Positions 9,056 through 17,453 are shown, counted from the first letter of the stretch. The stretch is 64,000 nt of DNA from Pseudomonas triticicola (GCF_019145375.1 NZ_JAHSTX010000001.1:2951001-3015000), one strand, 5' to 3'. The notes: a model not told the origin generated them from the letters alone. A program made the numbers and translations.

Positions 9056-9922
9056 TTATAGTGCTGGCCTCTCGGCCTGCCAAAAATTGCAGCTGAAGTT
9101 ATTCAAGCCCCCACCGTAGGGACTAGGTCTCACCGCGAACACCTCAGGCACAGCATCACCGTCACCACCATCGCGGAAGAACCTCCTCATAGAGCAAAGG
9201 GCCTGAGCCTTCAAGCACTCCCATTCTCGGTACCGACTGGCTTCGAGATCCCTCGCTATTTGCGCCGCGCTGGGTTTGCGCTTGGGCAGCGGCAAGGTAT
9301 AACTGGGCTGAGGGGAGAAATCGTAGACGAACGTCAGTTGCCCGTACTTCCAGTCCGCAGACGGAGACGCTCGCCAGCGGAACGCCACGGGCACCGATAA
9401 CCGCTTGCTGAGATGGAAAGGCGGCCTGATCTGGTCTTCGATGAAGAACAACTCCCCCTCAAGGCGCTCAGTTTCGAGCCGGCTCTTCATCTGCTGTACC
9501 GCATGAACGAGGTCACTGCCGGCGTGCAGCGCATCTTGCCGAGTCCGTTCGCGCTTGGCATGGGCCTTGGCCTTGCTGTACTCAGCGATCGCTTGTTGAA
9601 ACGCATGAAGTTCGGTACCCACATAGGGGCCACAGTCACTGAGCCCAAGCCCACGAATCGGCCCTACGCGCTCTTCATCCAAGCATTTGCGTACTGCTGC
9701 CCGAAGCACCGTCTCGTCGACGCCGCTGATTGCAGCTTGCTGATCACTGCGCAAGTTGATGTACGTCATACCCAAACTATCCCTGTGTAATGAAGTTCTA
9801 GCTACCGCCTCATATCGCCCCGAAACCATTGGCAGAATGCCACCATATAGCATGACTGCATGTCCAGGCGAGGACTCTCTTGAAGGGCCGCCAGTAGCAG
9901 CCGCGCTGTGGAAATAAATCAT
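9056..9922 (-). CDS. Hypothetical protein, 288 aa
   Basis: I do not recognise the family. I chose the ATG at 9922 because AAAGGA lies 6 nt before it; an in-frame codon at 9985 would add 21 residues without a good ribosome-binding site. The protein is soluble, has a charged, probably coiled helical segment around residues 110-165, and ends with a Trp/Phe-rich and proline-containing region. Base composition looks higher in GC than the defence genes to its right. It is on the same strand as the large nuclease/TPR gene, separated by about 190 bp, so it is not clearly in its operon. The codon pattern supports a real gene; no function can be given. Confidence 0.55.
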   Translation of the reverse strand: MIYFHSAAATGGPSRESSPGHAVMLYGGILPMVSGRYEAVARTSLHRDSLGMTYINLRSDQQAAISGVDETVLRAAVRKCLDEERVGPIRGLGLSDCGPYVGTELHAFQQAIAEYSKAKAHAKRERTRQDALHAGSDLVHAVQQMKSRLETERLEGELFFIEDQIRPPFHLSKRLSVPVAFRWRASPSADWKYGQLTFVYDFSPQPSYTLPLPKRKPSAAQIARDLEASRYREWECLKAQALCSMRRFFRDGGDGDAVPEVFAVRPSPYGGGLNNFSCNFWQAERPAL

Positions 9923-10156
9923 TTGCAATCCTTTACCCTCCGCGAGGTCTGCCGCGCACTGAAAGACACGCGCTTGGCGACGCATCCTGCGAAGTCATTT
10001 CTTGGACGAGAGCTGCCACGGCCTTTTATTTTCCTACGACCGTGTCTACTCAGCCTCCCGCGCCAGCTTCTCGACTCATTGGTTGATAAGATATAGATGT
10101 TTGACGCAAACATTCCCGCCAGCACGGCTTCAAGGGCCATTGAGTAGAACTCCGAA

Positions 10157-10480
10157 CTAATATGCCCGGCGGTGCTCCCCCATCTTTTGGCTTAACCTGC
10201 TGCGTGTCGACGACACACAAGCCACCACAGCCAGAAACACCTTACTTCGATACCAAGCCACGAAAACCGTGAGCTTTTTGCTGTCTTTCCGCTTGAATCT
10301 CGCTGGGAGCTCTCTAGCTGCTGCGCCCATCATTCCTAGTAAGTACGGAACTAGCATCCAAATGATGATGTTGTAAAACTGTGCTAGTACATATTGGATG
10401 TCCTCTTCTAAAACAAACACCTCGGGATTTCTGCTGACAGTAGAAATTAGAGCAGCTGCCATAATTATAAAATCGTACAA
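10157..10480 (-). CDS. Small putative membrane protein, 107 aa
   Basis: TTG start at 10480 with AGGAG about 9 nt upstream; an ATG six codons later is an alternative. A hydrophobic segment (YNIIIWMLVPYLLGMMGAA, about residues 36-54) and a weaker second one (KVFLAVVACVSS) suggest one or two membrane spans with a basic loop between them. No family recognised. It could be a small effector or an orphan gene. It may also be a remnant, because the sequence to its left and right contains no clear genes. Confidence 0.4.
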   Translation of the reverse strand: MYDFIIMAAALISTVSRNPEVFVLEEDIQYVLAQFYNIIIWMLVPYLLGMMGAAARELPARFKRKDSKKLTVFVAWYRSKVFLAVVACVSSTRSRLSQKMGEHRRAY

Positions 10481-10636
10481 CGCCTATTACTCCTGCAGTC
10501 ATTCTGTTTAGGTGATGCCTGACATTAGAGTCAAATTCGATCAAGGGTTTAACCGAGCGCCCTCTGAATGATGGAGGGCCAGAGCTGTTGCTCCGAATCC
10601 GATCGGCCGTTACTATATCTTCAGCTAAGATACCTT

Positions 10637-10939
10637 CTACGACACCATTGTCCTTCCGCTCATCTTATTCTCACAATCCAGAGTCGCTGATGATCGCAAA
10701 AGGCCCACTATCAAACTGTCGTATTTCGCCACTACCGAGCGGCAATGGCAATCAAGGGCAATGAAGGTGCGGGTCAAACTCCAGAGGAACCGCTGCAAGT
10801 CCTCGAATTGGATGAAGGCGACGCGTTGTAACTGATCCAAGGCTTTTTCGGCAACACGCGCCGCCTTGTCCCAGCGCCCCCAAAAAAAAGCTCGAATCGA
10901 ATAGACGAGCTTTAACAAGCTTGGAATAGCGAGCCGCAT
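10637..10939 (-). repeat. Degenerate repeat A (remnant of a small Pseudomonas gene)
   Basis: A minus-strand 100-codon frame whose core (about 10825-10905, with SIR..FW.RWDKAARV) resembles the segment at 13605-13680 in DNA and in protein (SIRNLWRYDRTMQRV). The shared DNA includes TCGGCAACACGCG followed by TTGTC and then CGAATCGAATA. The two copies have the same orientation and bracket the two genes at 11075-13471. Probably a decayed copy of a dispersed short gene. The 10481-11074 interval holds nothing else I can support. Confidence 0.45.
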
Positions 10940-11074
10940 CGTGGCGCGGAGGAGAAATAAGGTGCTGATTAGATAAGCCGCCCGCCCTGCAGGATGCCCG
11001 CGAAGACCATCTTGACAGTTTACAATTAAAGAATTAGTAATAGCGCTTCAATATCACTGCCCGACTGAAAGCCC

Positions 11075-12049
11075 ATGGACTACGATACCGAGCTAGAACT
11101 TATATTCCACAGACTTGATGGACTTTCGTTTCAAAGATTTTTTAATGAACTTATGACATATGGCGTGCATGGATTCTGTCCCGTCCGACAAAAAATGGAC
11201 GGCGGAAATGACGGATTTGTGAAGGAGACAGGCACTTTTTATCAAGTTTATGCCCCAGAATCTGTAAATAGCACCAGCACAAACATTGCCATATCAAAAT
11301 TAGTTGATGATTTCGACAAGCTGGCTGAAAACTGGCACTACATAACCAAACTTGAAGAATACATATTCGTAATTAACGAGAAATTCAAGGGAGCCGACAA
11401 GAGATTAATAGAACGCGTACTAAAACTAGAAACTGATAGAAAGATTAAAACTAAAATATTTACCGCAACACATCTCCAAAATATTTTTTATACATTACCA
11501 CTTGAAAAGCAGGGCCGGTTAATTTCCAAGCACTCTATCAGCAGGGCCAACAAATCAGCTATAAAAATCGCCGCCGATATTATTTCCATGCGACTTCCAA
11601 TAGATCGCTGGAAAGAAATTGACGAGCAGGTTCCGTTTTTCGCGCTAAAAGTTTTAGACCTTGACCTTCTATCCAATATTAGATCATCACTATTCGCCAT
11701 AAACTTCAGTGAAGATGAAATGAATGTAAGCAAGGAATTGATTGAAGGGATTAACTCTTTCGTCAACTTATTTTACTCAAAGATTAGCACTGAGAAAAAC
11801 GGCGAGCGAACCTGGGACAACTCGTGGAAAAACACCTGGCCCAACCCAAATGCACGCTTCCATGACGAAGAACTTCGTAAATGGCAGGAAAGCATTTCTG
11901 ATGCCTCTTACAAACTTTGCGCAACACTAAACAAATTTGCAAATCATGTCAGACAGAACCATTTTCCGGACTTTTTAGATCACAGCAATTATACCATCAT
12001 AAGACTGACCGACGCACTGACCGACGAATACACCGAATTTCAACCTTAG
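11075..12049 (+). CDS. Restriction-endonuclease-fold protein of defence type, 324 aa
   Basis: The N-terminal 70 residues carry the signature of a nuclease-like domain seen in many conflict systems: an amphipathic helix (LSFQRFFNELM), then DGGNDGF at 42-48, then the strand TFYQVYAPES at 54-63. Here Q-x-Y replaces the usual E-x-K, as in the predicted nuclease domains of ABC-3C and related systems. The remainder is helical and rich in Lys, Asn and Phe, possibly a sensor or oligomerisation region. The sequence is AT-rich relative to the metabolic genes. No Shine-Dalgarno is clear before the ATG. It is convergent with the metallo-beta-lactamase-fold gene 190 bp away, and both sit between degenerate direct repeats. 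The fold is likely; loss of the canonical Lys makes catalysis uncertain. Confidence 0.65.
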   Translation: MDYDTELELIFHRLDGLSFQRFFNELMTYGVHGFCPVRQKMDGGNDGFVKETGTFYQVYAPESVNSTSTNIAISKLVDDFDKLAENWHYITKLEEYIFVINEKFKGADKRLIERVLKLETDRKIKTKIFTATHLQNIFYTLPLEKQGRLISKHSISRANKSAIKIAADIISMRLPIDRWKEIDEQVPFFALKVLDLDLLSNIRSSLFAINFSEDEMNVSKELIEGINSFVNLFYSKISTEKNGERTWDNSWKNTWPNPNARFHDEELRKWQESISDASYKLCATLNKFANHVRQNHFPDFLDHSNYTIIRLTDALTDEYTEFQP

Positions 12050-12241
12050 ACCAAGAACTCGTGGATGCCTACTCCTTACATCCATTACAATCGGTGCCGC
12101 CAGCCGGACATCCACGATCACTTCATCAATAGGTAAATAATTCAATATAGGTCATTATTACACGATCGGATCTTAGCTATAAATCAGGGAGTTGATTTTA
12201 TTTCAGCGTCCAGCCCTAGTCATTAACTTCATGGTCGTCAA

Positions 12242-13471
12242 CTATATTAGCTCGACAACTTTGATATCTCCACATAAGTTATCGCAGATTTCTCTATAAT
12301 TAGCCAGGATATGGTTATCACGTGAGGTCGCGGTGGGATGCCCAAAACCCTTGTGATCTCCAGCAGAAAAAAATGCCACTGCCCCGTCTCGCGCTTTGAA
12401 TATTCCAAATGCGCTTTCATCATCGCCATGATGGGGAACGACCACGGCATCAAACTCCTCGTTGACCAAGGCCTTCACATCACTATTAGCGTCCGTCCTA
12501 AACCGATCGTAAACGTAATCTCCAGCAATCAAAGCTTTCTTTCCTTTATTTTCAAATGTGGAGATTAGACAGTGACCATTGTCGTCATTTCTACTTGGCT
12601 TACTGCGGTAGACCTCTATCCGGCTACCAGCCGAAAGCGAAAAAGTTAACCTATTAACTTCTTTGATATCCATTCTGATCGATGGATCCTTAAACGCTAA
12701 CGATTTCGCCCCTTCGGGAACAAAGATATGTCTGATTTTTTTTCGAAGGTTTGCATCCCAAGCTAGGATTCGCCAATGGTCTTGGTCTGCATGCGAGAGG
12801 ACGATATCTATAAATGCAACACCTTCAATCACTTTAGCGAGATCATTGTCAATCTTATTCTTTTGATATAGCCCTCGAGTGACCGGCGTACCAGCTCCCA
12901 CATCTAACAAAATGGCTTCATTACCATTCGAAACGATTGAACACATTCCTTGTCCGACATGGAAAGCTGACAAAGTCCAATTACTCTCATTATTATTGAA
13001 CATGACACCTTCGGGCCTTTCACCCACTACCAAGAGCTTATTTTCTACTAGAGGCGCCGGCGCCAGAGAAAGCTTTTCGATTGCCGCACTACATGATAAA
13101 AGCTCAAAAAATCGAGGCTCATCATCGCCAAAAGTTGGGTATGCATAGCCGTGTCTGTGAGGAGCGTTCCAATCGACTTCCAGCCTATACCATTTACTCC
13201 GCTCCTCAACATCCTCATCCAAAATGTCAATTTTATCGCGAACACTCTTAGCGGGCACCCGGCCATTACCGTACGCTAAACGATAAAACTCCCAATAACT
13301 TACTTCTATTGAAATGACTTGCACACCAAGTTCGCTTTCCACAGAAGACTGGCTGAACTGATACTCCGGTACGGCAAGCAATCTGACGCAACGGCCATTT
13401 TTCTGATAGTCCTTAAACGCCCGAAAGGAATCGACTTGGCAGAAAAACACGGAGCTTTCAAAATAAAACAT
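12242..13471 (-). CDS. ComEC-like metallo-beta-lactamase-fold protein, 409 aa
   Basis: I set the start at ATG 13471, which has AAGGGA 6 nt upstream; a GTG at 13504 would add 11 residues. The N-terminal 160 residues are unrecognised. Residues 165-409 form an MBL fold of ComEC/Rec2 type: FHVGQGM at 170-176, ILLDVGAG at 187-194, the metal motif SHADQDH at 226-232, GDY at 317-319, PHHGD at 346-350 and GFGHPT at 375-380. Such domains are usually phosphodiesterases or nucleases with two metal ions. There is no membrane segment, unlike ComEC itself. Paired with a nuclease-like gene in the convergent orientation, it may be the second half of a defence cassette. The fold is firm; the substrate is unknown. 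Confidence 0.85.
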   Translation of the reverse strand: MFYFESSVFFCQVDSFRAFKDYQKNGRCVRLLAVPEYQFSQSSVESELGVQVISIEVSYWEFYRLAYGNGRVPAKSVRDKIDILDEDVEERSKWYRLEVDWNAPHRHGYAYPTFGDDEPRFFELLSCSAAIEKLSLAPAPLVENKLLVVGERPEGVMFNNNESNWTLSAFHVGQGMCSIVSNGNEAILLDVGAGTPVTRGLYQKNKIDNDLAKVIEGVAFIDIVLSHADQDHWRILAWDANLRKKIRHIFVPEGAKSLAFKDPSIRMDIKEVNRLTFSLSAGSRIEVYRSKPSRNDDNGHCLISTFENKGKKALIAGDYVYDRFRTDANSDVKALVNEEFDAVVVPHHGDDESAFGIFKARDGAVAFFSAGDHKGFGHPTATSRDNHILANYREICDNLCGDIKVVELI

Positions 13472-13604
13472 TGACATTCCCTTGATTAAGAATTGCTTGC
13501 CCACTTCCTCTTTAACTCACGTGACAGGCAAAAACAGACGGTGCGATTCGGATTCCTGATGGGGCTTTGCAGGAACTGGAGTTTAATGTTGGCGAGCTCA
13601 TTAC

Positions 13605-13680
13605 TGATAGCGGAGGTTGTCGGCAACACGCGCTGCATTGTCCTATCGTAACGCCATAAATTGCGAATCGAATACCCGTG
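13605..13680 (-). repeat. Degenerate repeat B (same orientation as repeat A)
   Basis: Contains TCGGCAACACGCG, TTGTC and CGAATCGAATA in the same order and spacing as 10848-10905, with many differences. Read on the minus strand it gives SIRNLW.YD...RVLP. It sits just upstream of the MBL-fold gene. Together with repeat A it flanks an about 2.7-kb two-gene segment. Confidence 0.45.
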
Positions 13681-14015
13681 CTGCGCGATTTTGCCAAACA
13701 TGATGAAGACTTTGGCCATTTGAAGCAGACCTATGAGCTCTGGACGAATGCAACCATCAGTGCAGCCTCTAAAGTACTGATCGACGCAGAAAACGCTAGA
13801 CAACTCGTTTACTTAATTGGCTACCGGGAAGGCGAAGCGCCTCCTGAGCGTGATCAAAGAATCCGGGGGCAGATCGCTGCTTAAAACTTACCAGCGGCAC
13901 TTTTCCAACCACCCACTCGCCGTCGCGGCCAGGCAAAAAAACAGCCTCAAAACTGGCGACACCGAGACTGACTAAAAGGATCAATGGATGGCTTCCGCGC
14001 TTCATGCTGGCACTG

Positions 14016-14021
14016 TAGAAT
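14016..14021 (+). promoter_or_regulatory. Candidate -10 box for the structured RNA and SLATT-RT operon
   Basis: TAGAAT preceded by TG. Transcription seven or eight bases later would start at 14028-14029, exactly where the closing stem of the structured element begins. The -35 at about 13993-13998 (TTCCGC) is poor, so the box is supported mainly by this coincidence. Confidence 0.4.
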
Positions 14022-14027
14022 CATCCG

Positions 14028-14156
14028 CGAAGGGGTGGGTATTTCCTCTCGTGCGAACGAGGGCGGTTCTGATAATTAACAGCTTCGGCTGTTGGGTTTC
14101 GGCCCACTGATCCCTCTGGGATGTTCAACGGTACTCAAATCCCCCCGCCCCTTCAC
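14028..14156 (+). ncRNA. Structured RNA upstream of SLATT-RT (candidate reverse-transcriptase ncRNA)
   Basis: Hand pairing gives a closed multibranch fold. The closing stem pairs 14029-14035 with 14148-14154 (GAAGGGG/CCCCTTC), then a U14036-G14147 wobble, 14037-14039 with 14144-14146, and 14041-14044 with 14137-14140: 15 pairs in all. Inside are four hairpins. They are 14046-14063 (7 bp, GCGA GNRA loop), 14078-14093 (AACAGC/GCTGTT with a UUCG loop), 14094-14105 (GGG/CCC) and 14110-14122 (ATCCC/GGGAT). The unpaired stretches are 14064-14077 and 14123-14136. The element ends about 16 nt before the SLATT start. GNRA and UUCG loops with an enclosing stem point to a selected RNA rather than a chance leader. 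By analogy with retrons and several DRT systems it is likely the template or cofactor RNA of the adjacent RT. A leader attenuator is the alternative. Confidence 0.65.
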
Positions 14157-14171
14157 CAATTCTAGGGAGAA

Positions 14172-14744
14172 ATGTGCGTGAAAAAGGATAGCGTCTGGTT
14201 CACTTACAAGGCACGTATTCAGGCTCATAAGCGCCTGGAGTGGCTGGACTTTCACTCGCAGCTCTTGTTGGTATGGTACGCGATCCTCAGCACGGCGTTG
14301 GGGGTGCTGACTATCAGACACAGCACCATCCTTGGCCCAGATACCGATGTCATGGCGACGATCCTTTCGGTTGCGCTGCTCGGCATTTCGCTTGCGGTTG
14401 CGAACCGCGACTTTCGGGGCCGCGCAATGCTGATGCGCACCAACTATCTTGCGCTGCAGAAGCTCCATCGGGGACTGCCCGAAGGCTCGCCCACCTCCCC
14501 ACCCCCTCCACCAACGCCCGAACAGATCAGCAGATATGACGAACTGCTGGCTGAATCGGAAAATCATCGGGAAATCGATGATCGAATCGCGCGTGTTTTT
14601 GCGACCGGGGCCACCACTCGCCCCCTCACAGGCTTTGAGTATTTTTCTGCCGCGCTCTGGCTGACCATGCGATTTCTGATCACGACGCTTCTTTACGCTC
14701 TTCCCGTGTTGGCAGGCCTCTATGCTTACTGGAACCGGCCATGA
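14172..14744 (+). CDS. SLATT-domain membrane effector, 190 aa
   Basis: Matches the SLATT group (SMODS/SLOG-associating two-TM effectors, family 5 type), predicted pore-forming effectors of conflict systems. Two hydrophobic segments lie at about 31-48 and 60-78, then a basic turn (NRDFRGRAM), a cytoplasmic stretch with a poly-proline run at 109-114, a charged helix, and a last hydrophobic segment at about 168-186. The start is ATG 14172 with AGGGAGA close upstream; GTG 14178 would give better spacing. It overlaps the RT gene by 4 bp (ATGA), so the two proteins are translationally coupled. Known association: SLATT genes of this type next to reverse transcriptases. Inference: the RT or its DNA product controls membrane disruption by this protein during phage infection. 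Confidence 0.85.
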   Translation: MCVKKDSVWFTYKARIQAHKRLEWLDFHSQLLLVWYAILSTALGVLTIRHSTILGPDTDVMATILSVALLGISLAVANRDFRGRAMLMRTNYLALQKLHRGLPEGSPTSPPPPPTPEQISRYDELLAESENHREIDDRIARVFATGATTRPLTGFEYFSAALWLTMRFLITTLLYALPVLAGLYAYWNRP

Positions 14745-16105
14745 GCGCGGCGAAAAGCTTCAAAAAAATCTTTACCCAAAAGCGTTTACAAGAAATCTAC
14801 ACCGACAGGATCAAAAACTCCGGGGCCATTGGCCTCGACCGAGTGCGCCCGGCTAACCTCGATAAGCACTTGACCGCTGAGCTTGATCACATCGTCGAGA
14901 AGGTTCACCGGGGGGAGTATCGTTTCACGGCCTACAAGGAAAAATTGATTCTAAAAGGCGCATCGTCACCACCTCGGCAATTATCAATTCCCACCGCCAG
15001 GGACAGAATCGTCCTGCGCGCGTTGTGCAACTGCCTATCAGACGTTTTCCCCACGGCCAAACTCACACTTCCCCAGACTGTCATCGACTCCCTGAAAACT
15101 GCGCTGAATTCCGGTGCCTATGCCGAATACGCCAAGATCGATCTTAAGAGCTTTTACCCGTCCATTCCTCACGAACTGGTAACCGCAGCAACACAGAAGA
15201 AAATCCGGAAACCCGAGTTCAGACAGTTGATCACCGACGCGCTCACAACCCCCACGGTTTCAGACTCCAAGGGGAGTAAAGGAGCCGAGCGTCCTACAGT
15301 GGGCGTACCGCAAGGGCTCGCAATTTCAAATGTGCTTGCCGAGATTGCGTTACAGAGCATTGATAGTCTTTTCGACGCTCGGACGGGAATTTGGTACAAA
15401 CGTTACGTTGACGACATTCTGATCTTAGGGTCGGCAGGCGTGGCCCGCTCGACTGCCCAAGAGCTCATCGCAGAATTGAAGGCTTTGAAGCTCAATCCGC
15501 ATGACTTTGAACCAGGATCAAAGTCCAAGGTGGAGAGCTTGACCGACCCCTTTAGCTTTCTTGGGTATCAGATCGAAGGCGGTGAAGTGCTTGTTCGTCA
15601 CGAGAGCATTCTCAGATTCGAGTCTTCGATCGCCAAAATCTTCACGGCATACCGGCACAAGCTGGCGACAGCCCGACGTCCTGCTGACAAAGAGCGCGCC
15701 CTCGCCTACTGTCAGTGGAAATTGAACCTCAGGATCACCGGCTGCATATTCAAAGGTAAGCGCCTGGGCTGGGCTGCCTACTTCTGCCAGATCACCACGA
15801 CTTCCCAATTGCGTGCCATCAATCACACGGTGAGAAAGCTCACAAACCGCTTTTGCCCCAGCGGTGAGATCCATCCAAAGTCTCTGATCAAGACCTTCTA
15901 CGAGCTGCAGAGGGGCATGAAAGCCAACAACGGCTACATCCCGAACCTCGATGCGCTCAAGGTCAGCCAGAAGCGCGAGATGCTTGCCATGTGGCTTGGC
16001 GATGTCGCGCTAACGTTGAGCGACGCGGAAGTAGAGCGCCGCTTTGAAATCAAAGCCAGCAAGGCTGTGCGGGAGTTGGAAGAGGATATCGCTCAAACCT
16101 CCTGA
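14741..16105 (+). CDS. Defence-associated reverse transcriptase (SLATT-linked, UG/DRT type), 454 aa
   Basis: RT motifs are present in order: GLDRV near 31-35, basic SIPTARDRIVLRA at 82-94, motif A KIDLKSFYPSI at 132-142 (Asp134), motif B GVPQGLAISNVLAE at 188-201, catalytic YVDD at 222-225, and the FLGYQI motif near 277. The 180 C-terminal residues are helical and lack both a group II maturase (X/HNH) domain and a recognisable retron 'VTG' signature, so this is not an intron RT. It follows SLATT with an ATGA overlap and a structured RNA precedes both. From memory, the SLATT-linked type has recently been named DRT10; that naming should be confirmed by placement in an RT tree. Predicted to synthesise cDNA from the upstream RNA. 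Confidence 0.9.
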   Translation: MSAAKSFKKIFTQKRLQEIYTDRIKNSGAIGLDRVRPANLDKHLTAELDHIVEKVHRGEYRFTAYKEKLILKGASSPPRQLSIPTARDRIVLRALCNCLSDVFPTAKLTLPQTVIDSLKTALNSGAYAEYAKIDLKSFYPSIPHELVTAATQKKIRKPEFRQLITDALTTPTVSDSKGSKGAERPTVGVPQGLAISNVLAEIALQSIDSLFDARTGIWYKRYVDDILILGSAGVARSTAQELIAELKALKLNPHDFEPGSKSKVESLTDPFSFLGYQIEGGEVLVRHESILRFESSIAKIFTAYRHKLATARRPADKERALAYCQWKLNLRITGCIFKGKRLGWAAYFCQITTTSQLRAINHTVRKLTNRFCPSGEIHPKSLIKTFYELQRGMKANNGYIPNLDALKVSQKREMLAMWLGDVALTLSDAEVERRFEIKASKAVRELEEDIAQTS

Positions 16106-16178
16106 CCACCCAATGCAATCATCCATCTCATGAGCACTTAGGCAAACGTTGCTGATGGTTTGATAGCCCTGTTGAATG

Positions 16179-17024
16179 CTAGGTGCCAGCTGTATCCATG
16201 CAAGCGCCCGCTTCGTGAGCTTTCTCCGACACCCGATGTTTAACTACGTCTATGCGCGATGCTGACGCGTGCACACCAGCTTTATCGTCTACTGCTTGAT
16301 CTGCAACTACAGGCGAGCCAGAAGAAAGCATTCTAACCGAGAGATCCTGGGTGAGATCTTTCGGCCACGATGACATTTTGAAAACGGCTGGCCGGGAACA
16401 GATCACTCGCAGCGGCTTCTGGGATGATGGCGCACCGTTAGGATCATTGGTCTGGAATGGCACCTCGTCTTCGTAAACGATGGCGACATACCAAGAGCTC
16501 TCTTCCGAATCCGTCCTCGGGGATAATCGAAGATCAAACCGAACCGAAATGTCGATTTCTTTAGGGAGGGTTACCAGCACGGCATCACTGAGATCAGTCA
16601 TAAAGGAGTCAGAGGAGAGAACAACCCAAGCTCTTGGTGAGTCACGCTGGCCTGAGTTTCTCAGAACGACGGTAGCTGCATATCTCTTTTCTTCAGTCTG
16701 TAGATATGAAATTTGCCTTAGCTCATCAACAGCCGTCTCTCCCGACAAAACTGAAACCGAGGGATGGCCCAAGGCTATCTGATCGTTATAGACCTTCTAG
16801 GCGAATGCTTGCGATGCCGAGGACACTTTGTTTGCCGTCAGCGCAGCATCCCAGGTGTAGAAAGCCGCAACCGTTGATCCAGCTGCGGCAACAAGCGAGA
16901 GCAAGCCTAGAGTGCCTGGTTTCGATACAAGGTTTCCGAAAAAACGAGCGAAACAGATAACGCCGTCGCGCACTTCTTCCCATATCAATCGACACTGCCA
17001 ACGAATAGACATTAATCTGCTCAA
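16179..17024 (-). pseudogene. Membrane-anchored hypothetical protein split by an in-frame amber codon
   Basis: Two minus-strand frames (75 aa ending at 16797, and 197 aa from a TTG at 16772) are in the same frame, separated only by TAG at 16797-16799 and eight sense codons (KVYNDQIA). Read through, they make one protein of about 281 aa: a basic N-terminus, a membrane span (GLLSLVAAAGSTVAAFYTW, about residues 40-58), a linker helix, then a beta-rich outer domain (YAATVVLRNSG, SWYVAIVYEDE) and a low-complexity tail. The TTG is therefore probably not a real start. Most likely a recent nonsense mutation, since the downstream frame is otherwise intact over 197 codons. I do not recognise the family. 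The gene is convergent with the RT operon. Confidence 0.65.
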
Positions 17025-17084
17025 GATAAAGATGGTGAAGCTTTATCGTCTCCAGCGCAGAAGTCTTAAGCCCTGCCTAAAGCC

Positions 17085-17195
17085 TCTTACATTCGTTCCC
17101 GATCAGGTGGAAACGATCGAAATTGTCTTGGTGGTCATTGTAAGCTGTTCGGGTACCAGTCATAGGCGGGCACAAGGCCCGAAGGGACGACGCCT
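17085..17195 (+). pseudogene. Exonuclease gene fragment, copy 1 (internal deletion)
   Basis: Positions 17090-17140 match the PDQMETIEIGLVV segment of the intact exonuclease gene at 23616. The bases after it (17160-17195, with GGGCACAAGGCCCGAAGG) match the hairpin region downstream of that gene. The central coding part is missing, so this is a relic with an internal deletion. It shares its direction with copies 2, 3 and 4. Confidence 0.55.
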
Positions 17196-17431
17196 ACACG
17201 TACGGCCCAGCGATTGCGACGCGCCTCTCTCCTACGGACGACACCACGATTTCGTATGCCGACCAACTCCCCTCCCTGCTTTATTACCAACTCGCTCTGG
17301 ATGCGGGCGATAATGGAGTCCACTGGATCGAGCTTTCAGAAGTCTACATGCCACCCCATCACCTCAACCCCGATTTCAGCCATGCCCCTAGCAACACTAC
17401 TGGCGTCATGCGCCGGGGAAACGACAGGTAA
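17196..17431 (+). pseudogene. 5'-truncated gene remnant of unknown family
   Basis: A forward frame without an initiation codon, open from 17144 and ending at TAA 17429-17431, reads as convincing protein: SPTDDTTISYADQLPSLL and then LDAGDNGVHWIELSEVYM. The sequence before about 17196 belongs to the exonuclease relic, so the remnant seems to have lost its start when that relic was fused to it. It ends just before the histidine phosphatase gene on the same strand and may once have been its operon partner. I do not recognise the family. Confidence 0.45.
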
Positions 17432-17453
17432 GTCAATGTAGAATGTCAGGCTA

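Noticed and set aside
13796..14005. 69-aa minus-strand frame upstream of the structured RNA
   Set aside because: No ribosome-binding site and no recognisable protein pattern; it overlaps the presumed promoter of the SLATT-RT operon.
14741..16105. Group II intron or classical retron reverse transcriptase
   Set aside because: No maturase or HNH domain and no intron domain V/VI-like RNA; the upstream element has closed hairpins, not a clear msr-msd with a1/a2 repeats and branching G, and the partner is SLATT.
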